Below, piece after piece: positions 16,668 to 21,168 of a stretch of DNA of 21,168 bases. A program made the position numbers and the translations under genes. The notes under the pieces were generated by a model. It did no database searches, was not told the DNA's origin, and saw nothing but the letters and a program-made list of their open reading frames with translations. This DNA comes from Betaproteobacteria bacterium (lineage in GTDB: Bacteria > Pseudomonadota > Gammaproteobacteria > Burkholderiales > SG8-41), in NCBI GenBank assembly GCA_025356695.1, contig JANXSE010000274.1, forward strand, positions 1 to 21,168. Direction: 5' to 3'. Every line of letters starts with the position of its first letter. The first letter of the stretch is position 1.

Positions 16668-17498
16668 TCAGTTGAATAAATTCAGCACGCCGTCGAGCCC
16701 GACGTATGTCAGCGCGTGCGTGGCCTGCGCACGCACCACCGGTTTGGCGTGGTAGGCGATGCCGACACCCGCCTCGCCCATGAACTGCAGATCGTTGGCG
16801 CCGTCGCCCATGCCGATGATCTGCCCGCGGGTGATGCCGAGTTGGTCGCGCCGTTCGAGCAGCGCCTGTTTCTTGACTTCGGCATCGACGATTTCACCGA
16901 CCACCCGGCCGGTCAGCAGATCATCGGCGATTTCCAGCACGTTGGAGCGCGTGTAATCGAGTTGCAGGCGTTCGCGCAGGCGTTCAGTGAAAAAGGTGAA
17001 GCCGCCCGACACCAGCAGCGTCTTGATGCCGAGGTGACGGAAGCGCGCGATCATGATTTCAGCACCCGGTGAGAGCCGCACGCGCTCGTCGTAGACGCGC
17101 TTCAGCGCGCCCGCCTTGAGGCCTTTCAGCAACGCGACGCGTTCGCGCAGGCTCTGCGGATAATCGATTTCGCCGCGCATTGCCGCCGCGGTAATCGCCG
17201 CGACCTGCGGCTTCAGGCCCTGCATGTCGGCGATTTCGTCGATGCATTCGATGGTGATCAGCGTCGAATCCATGTCCATCACCGCCAGCCGCATGTCGGC
17301 AAGGCGCCGTTCCAGCGGCACGAAGGCATGGTCGAGTTTGACTTCCTCGCAGAACGGCACGATTTCCGCGTTTTCATTCGCGTTGCACAGCCGGAAGGCC
17401 GAGGGGGTGATTGCCTGGATCGCCGAGGCGCCGGCAAGTTTGGCGAGGTGTTTCAAATCCGGCGTGGCAATCTCCGCGCCTTGAATGATCAGGTTCAT
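16668..17498 (-). CDS. serB: Phosphoserine phosphatase SerB
   Basis: HAD-family enzyme for the last step of serine synthesis, turning O-phosphoserine into serine. Residues 1-65 form an N-terminal domain, shorter than in E. coli (322 aa in total versus 276 here). The catalytic motifs follow: DMDST at 75-79 with nucleophile Asp75, SGGF at 164-167, and GDGANDL at 231-237. A conserved Glu in ECIDEIAD at 84-91 is typical of SerB. It overlaps mfd by ATGA and is probably translated from the same transcript. Serine made here is the CysE substrate, though the two genes are ~9 kb apart and on opposite strands. Confidence 0.95.
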   Translation of the reverse strand: MNLIIQGAEIATPDLKHLAKLAGASAIQAITPSAFRLCNANENAEIVPFCEEVKLDHAFVPLERRLADMRLAVMDMDSTLITIECIDEIADMQGLKPQVAAITAAAMRGEIDYPQSLRERVALLKGLKAGALKRVYDERVRLSPGAEIMIARFRHLGIKTLLVSGGFTFFTERLRERLQLDYTRSNVLEIADDLLTGRVVGEIVDAEVKKQALLERRDQLGITRGQIIGMGDGANDLQFMGEAGVGIAYHAKPVVRAQATHALTYVGLDGVLNLFN

Positions 17499-20400
17499 CG
17501 TTGTCTGCTTTTGACGGGTTCGGGCGGTGCGGCCAGTTCGGCGAACAGTTGTTTGACGCGTTCAACGCGCTCGGCGACTTCGTGCAGGTCCGCCTCGACG
17601 CGCAGTTTATCCTGACCGGCGAGGCGATATTTTTTATTTCGGTGGATCATCTGCATGACGCGCGCGGCATCGATCGGCGGATTCGGCACGAATTGCAGCT
17701 GCACCGACGATTCGGAAGCGTCGATGCGCGCGATCCCCAGCGGTTTGCCCAGGAGGCGCAGGCGGTGGCTTTCGAGCAGTGTTTTGGCGTGCTCGGGCAG
17801 GAGGCCGAAGCGGTCGATCAGTTCTTCGTGCATGAGGTCGAGTTGGTCCGGGTTCTCGCAGTTGGCCAGCCGCTTGTAGAGCACGAGGCGTTCGTGCACA
17901 TCGTTGCAGTAGGCGTCGGGCAGCAGCGCCGGCGCGTGCAGGTTGATTTCGGTGGTCACGCCCAGCGGCGCATTGAGGTCCGGCTCGCGCCCGAGCTTCA
18001 GCGATTTCACCGCAGTGTCGAGCATCGTGCAATACAGATTGAAGCCGACCTCCTGCATCTCGCCGGCCTGCGAATCACCGAGCACCTCGCCGGCACCGCG
18101 GATTTCAAGATCGTGCATGGCAAGGAAAAAGCCCGAGCCGAGTTCTTCCATCAACTGGATGGCTTCGAGCCGCTTTTTCGCCTGCGCAGTGATCTCGCCT
18201 TCGTCGGGCAGCAGCAGATAAGCGTAAGCCTGATGGTGTGAGCGGCCGACCCGGCCGCGCAGCTGGTGCAACTGCGCAAGGCCGAATTTATCGGCGCGGT
18301 TGATGATGATGGTATTGGCAGTCGGCACGTCGATGCCGGTTTCAATAATGGTGGAGCAGAGCAGGATGTTGAAACGCTGCTGGTAGAAATCGCGCATCAC
18401 CATTTCGAGTTCGCGCTCGCGCATCTGGCCGTGCGCGATCCTGATCCGGGCTTCGGGCAGCAGGCGCGCGAGGTTCTCTTCCGTCTGCCCCATCGTATCG
18501 ACGTCGTTGTGCAGAAAATAAACCTGGCCGCCGCGTTTGAGTTCACGCAGCACCGCTTCACGGATCAGCCCCTTGCTGCTGCGGGATACGAACGTTTTGA
18601 TCGCGAGGCGCCGCTGCGGCGCGGTGGCAATCACCGAAAAATCGCGCAAACCTTCCAGTGCCATGCCAAGCGTGCGCGGGATCGGCGTTGCGGTCAGAGT
18701 CAGCACATCGACCTCGGCGCGCAGGCGCTTCAACTGTTCCTTTTGCCGCACGCCGAAGCGGTGTTCTTCGTCGATGATGACGAGGCCGAGCTGTTTGAAT
18801 TTGATGTCGCTTTGGAGCAGTTTATGCGTGCCGATCACGATGTCGACTTTGCCATCGGTCAGCGCGGCGAGCGTTTCGTTGACTTCCTTCTGTGAGCGAA
18901 AGCGCGAGAGTTCGCCGATTTTCACCGGCCAGTCGGCGAAGCGGTCGGAGAAGGTGTTGAAGTGCTGTTCGGCCAGCAGCGTGGTCGGCACCAGCACGGC
19001 GACCTGCTTGCCCTCGTTGACGGCGACGAAGGCGGCGCGCAGCGCGACCTCGGTCTTGCCGAAGCCGACGTCGCCGCAGATCAGGCGGTCCATCGGCTTG
19101 CCCTGTTGCATGTCGGTGAGCGTGGCAGTGATGGCGGCGCGCTGGTCCGGCGTTTCCTCGAAAGGAAAGGCTTCGCAGAAAGCGTCGTAATCGTGCTGCG
19201 TCAAATTGAAGGCATGGCCCTCGCGCGAAGCGCGCTGCGCATAGAGGTTGAGCAGTTCGGCGGCGGTGTCACGCACGCGCGCGGCGGCCTTCTTCTTGGC
19301 TTTTTCCCATTGGCCGCTGCCCAGATCGTGCAGCGGCGCGGTTTCCGCCGGACCGCCGCTGTAGCGGCTGATCAGATGCAGTTGCGAGACCGGCACGTAG
19401 AGTTTGTCGCCGCGCGTGTATTCGAGTGCGAGGAACTCGGTTGCGCCGTCGCCGAAGTCGAGGTTTTCGAGGCCGAGGTAACGGCCGATGCCGTGGCTCT
19501 CGTGCACCACCGGGTCGCCGATCTTGACCTCGGAGAGATCGCGCAGCATGCCTTCCGAAGTGGTCTTGCGCGCTTCGCGTTCGCGTTTGGCGCGCACCTG
19601 CGAAGCATAGAGTTCGTTTTCCGTGACGACGGCGAAACCGCACGCGTGTATGAAGCCGGTGGCGCAGGGCGCCACACCGAGCATCAAAGGCTGCTGGCCG
19701 GCGGTGAATTCTGCAAAGCTTGCGCACGACTGCGGCTTGAGGCCGTATTGCGCGAAATATTCGAGCATCGTTTCGCGGCGGCCGGCCGATTCGGCGAGCA
19801 GCAGTGTGCGACCCGCATAGGCCGCCAGAAACACCTTGAGCCGCGTCAGCGGATCGTCGGCGCGGCGGTCTACTGCGATTTCGGGCAGCGCGGTAGTGTC
19901 ACCCCCATTCCTGCCTTCCCCCATCAAGGGGGAAGGAGTTTTTTCATCCGCTGTATTTCCTCCCCCTTGATGGGGGAGGGCTAGGGTGGGGGTGGGCAGC
20001 GCTGTAATTTCCACTCGGGCAAAGGGCTTGATCGCGCCGTAGAAGGCGTCCGCAGCGAGAAAGAGTTCGCGCGGGGCCAGCACAGGGTCGGCGCGGTTGC
20101 CGCCGAAGAGTTCGTAACGCGCCTGCGTGTCCTGCCAGAACTGCTCAATCGCCGGGGCGACGTCGCCGTGCAGGATGATCGTCGTGTTCTCCGGCAGGTA
20201 GTCGGTCAGTGTCGCGGTTTTTTCGAAGAACAGCGGCAGGTAGTATTCGATGCCGGCCGGTGCGATGCCGTTGCTGACGTCCTTGTAGAGCCGCGAACGC
20301 GAAGCGTCGCCGTCGATGCGCGCGCGGAAATTACGGCGGAACATCGTCTGGCCGTCTTCATCGAGCGGGAATTCGCGCGCCGGCAGCAAGCGGACTTCCG

Positions 20401-21004
20401 CGACCTTGTAGATGCTGCGCTGGGTATCGACGTCGAAGCTGCGGATCGATTCGATCTGGTCGTCGAAGAGGTCGATGCGGTACGGGAGCGCGCTGCCCAT
20501 CGGGAACAGATCGATGATGCCGCCGCGGAAACTGTATTCGCCCGGCGTCAGTACTTGTTTGACGTGGGCGTAACCGGCGATGGTGAGCTGCTTGCGCAGT
20601 TCGTCGCCGGCGAGTTTTTCGCCCTGCTTGAAGAAGAAGGTGCGCGCGGCGAGATATTCGGTCGGCGTCAGCCGGTAGAGCGCGGTTGTTACCGGCACGA
20701 TCGCAATGTCGAAGGCCTGCTGCGTGATCTGGTAGAGCGTGGCGAGGCGTTCGGAGACGAGGTCCTGATGCGGCGAGAAATGGTCGTAGGGCAGTGTTTC
20801 CCAGTCCGGCAGCAGGTGGACTTTGAGCGCCGGATTGAAGAAGGGAATCTCGTCGAGCAGCCGCTGCGCGTCGGCGGCGGTGGCGGTGATCACGGCGAGC
20901 GGGCGCACCTTACCCGCCAGTTCGGCGATCGCGAGCGCGTCAGCCGAACCGTGGAACGGGCCCGCGCTGCTTTTGTGGCCGCGCGGCAGGACTTCCATCA
21001 ACAT
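17495..21004 (-). CDS. mfd: Transcription-repair coupling factor Mfd
   Basis: DNA translocase that removes RNA polymerase stalled at lesions and recruits UvrA to start nucleotide excision repair. Domain order is visible: a UvrB-like N-terminal region (residues ~1-320), the RNA-polymerase-interaction CarD-like domain near 490-550 (KIGDPVVHESHGIGRYLGLE), and the SF2 helicase domains with Walker A GDVGFGKTEVA near 642, DEEH box IIDEEHRFGV near 742, TATPIPRTLGMAL, and QLRGRVGRSHHQAYAYLL. The C-terminal UvrA-masking domain follows. The protein has 1169 residues against 1148 in E. coli. The excess is explained by an in-frame repeat insertion at residues ~337-369, in the linker after the UvrB-like region. 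ATG 21004 is used here, and an ATG two codons later (20998) is equally possible. Confidence 0.96.
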   Translation of the reverse strand: MLMEVLPRGHKSSAGPFHGSADALAIAELAGKVRPLAVITATAADAQRLLDEIPFFNPALKVHLLPDWETLPYDHFSPHQDLVSERLATLYQITQQAFDIAIVPVTTALYRLTPTEYLAARTFFFKQGEKLAGDELRKQLTIAGYAHVKQVLTPGEYSFRGGIIDLFPMGSALPYRIDLFDDQIESIRSFDVDTQRSIYKVAEVRLLPAREFPLDEDGQTMFRRNFRARIDGDASRSRLYKDVSNGIAPAGIEYYLPLFFEKTATLTDYLPENTTIILHGDVAPAIEQFWQDTQARYELFGGNRADPVLAPRELFLAADAFYGAIKPFARVEITALPTPTLALPHQGGGNTADEKTPSPLMGEGRNGGDTTALPEIAVDRRADDPLTRLKVFLAAYAGRTLLLAESAGRRETMLEYFAQYGLKPQSCASFAEFTAGQQPLMLGVAPCATGFIHACGFAVVTENELYASQVRAKREREARKTTSEGMLRDLSEVKIGDPVVHESHGIGRYLGLENLDFGDGATEFLALEYTRGDKLYVPVSQLHLISRYSGGPAETAPLHDLGSGQWEKAKKKAAARVRDTAAELLNLYAQRASREGHAFNLTQHDYDAFCEAFPFEETPDQRAAITATLTDMQQGKPMDRLICGDVGFGKTEVALRAAFVAVNEGKQVAVLVPTTLLAEQHFNTFSDRFADWPVKIGELSRFRSQKEVNETLAALTDGKVDIVIGTHKLLQSDIKFKQLGLVIIDEEHRFGVRQKEQLKRLRAEVDVLTLTATPIPRTLGMALEGLRDFSVIATAPQRRLAIKTFVSRSSKGLIREAVLRELKRGGQVYFLHNDVDTMGQTEENLARLLPEARIRIAHGQMRERELEMVMRDFYQQRFNILLCSTIIETGIDVPTANTIIINRADKFGLAQLHQLRGRVGRSHHQAYAYLLLPDEGEITAQAKKRLEAIQLMEELGSGFFLAMHDLEIRGAGEVLGDSQAGEMQEVGFNLYCTMLDTAVKSLKLGREPDLNAPLGVTTEINLHAPALLPDAYCNDVHERLVLYKRLANCENPDQLDLMHEELIDRFGLLPEHAKTLLESHRLRLLGKPLGIARIDASESSVQLQFVPNPPIDAARVMQMIHRNKKYRLAGQDKLRVEADLHEVAERVERVKQLFAELAAPPEPVKSRQR
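19900..19994. repeat. REPIN-like inverted pair of palindromes inserted in frame in mfd
   Basis: Two GC-rich hairpins face each other. The first is CCTTCCCCC-ATCAA-GGGGGAAGG at 19914-19936 (9-bp stem). The second is CCTCCCCC-TTGAT-GGGGGAGG at 19959-19979 (8-bp stem). The outer flanks also mirror each other (CACCCCCATT at 19900, GGTGGGGGTG ending at 19994), so the whole 95-bp unit is symmetric about 19947. This is the layout of a REP doublet (REPIN), a non-autonomous element moved by RAYT transposases. It encodes PTPTLALPHQGGG and SPLMGEGRNGG on the mfd frame without a stop codon. No second copy is seen in this window. Confidence 0.8.
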
Positions 21005-21038
21005 TCAGATTGCTGCAGTTTGCTTCAAAAAAGGCGCC

Positions 21039-21044
21039 ATTATA
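21039..21044 (-). promoter_or_regulatory. -10 element of the mfd promoter
   Basis: A perfect TATAAT on the minus strand (21044 to 21039) lies 35 bases before the mfd start. No convincing -35 is found at 16-18 bases upstream, where the sequence is GC-rich. CTGACA is present but only 12 bases away. A promoter here is plausible because mfd has no gene upstream on its own strand in the window. Confidence 0.45.
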
Positions 21045-21112
21045 CCGGCGTTTGCATGTCAGTCCGATGGCGGCTATGCCAGTGCGGGGCGGGCTGGTAG
21101 AGTAGCGCCGCT

Positions 21113-21168
21113 ATGCCTCATGTCATACTTTTAGCGGGACCAAATGGCGCCGGTAAATCGACGGTTGC
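21113..21168 (+). CDS. P-loop ATPase/kinase, N-terminal fragment (possibly zeta-toxin-like)
   Basis: Eighteen codons are visible from ATG 21113 to the window edge: MPHVILLAGPNGAGKSTV. A beta strand leads into a Walker A motif (GPNGAGKST) within the first 17 residues. A stop codon (TAG 21098) lies upstream in frame, so the start must be this ATG. A P-loop this close to the N-terminus, in the form LLAGPNGAGKST, is common in zeta-toxin-like and AAA-type proteins, but many P-loop families fit. The coding region continues beyond the window. It is divergent from mfd. No clear ribosome site is seen. Confidence 0.5.
   Translation, partial: MPHVILLAGPNGAGKSTV

Noticed and set aside
19900..19994. CRISPR-like repeat
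   Set aside because: Only two units, in inverted rather than direct orientation, with no spacers and no cas genes. The REPIN reading fits better.

Overview
This 21.2 kb window is ordinary chromosomal DNA of a GC-rich (low-60s % by eye), very gene-dense proteobacterium. Gene content and order (suhB/trmJ/cysE/iscR neighbourhood, YbiT-type ABC-F protein, short-type CysE, HD-GYP protein with a DUF3391 domain) suit a betaproteobacterium best. That placement is inferred from protein resemblance only. No tRNA, rRNA, CRISPR array, insertion sequence or prophage gene was recognised.

Left part (1-6700). A membrane sensor gene enters from the left edge on the minus strand. It carries an apparent one-base frameshift and has an FNR/ANR box at the class II position upstream. 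Next come an HD-GYP c-di-GMP phosphodiesterase, an ABC-F ATPase (ybiT) and an inositol-monophosphatase-family gene (suhB), all on minus. suhB is divergent from trmJ (tRNA Nm32 methyltransferase). trmJ converges with an FTR1-type iron permease whose sigma70-like promoter is overlapped by a Fur-box-like palindrome.

Centre (6725-15564). This is the heart of the window: cysE (cysteine synthesis), then a tightly packed plus-strand Fe-S cluster assembly operon iscR - NifS/IscS-like desulfurase - A-type carrier - sufB - sufC - sufD - sufS - sufU - nfu. It is a hybrid, with an ISC regulator and desulfurase at the front and a complete SUF scaffold and desulfurase behind. hscA, hscB, fdx and a classical iscU are absent. 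sufB to sufU are joined by start/stop overlaps (ATGA, ATGA, ATGA, TAATG). Three sequences resembling type 1 IscR operators are visible, two in tandem before iscR and one before cysE. This suggests that cysteine supply and cluster assembly are controlled together by cluster-loaded IscR.

Right part (15592-21168). A DUF457/YdjM-like membrane protein gene follows nfu by 27 bases and converges on serB (phosphoserine phosphatase). serB overlaps the end of mfd (transcription-repair coupling factor), also on minus. mfd contains an in-frame, ~95-bp REPIN-like pair of inverted palindromes that adds about 33 residues. The first 18 codons of a P-loop protein start at the right edge.

CysE and SerB belong to serine/cysteine metabolism, which feeds the two desulfurases. 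FTR1 supplies iron. The centre of the window is therefore a functionally coherent sulfur-plus-iron neighbourhood.
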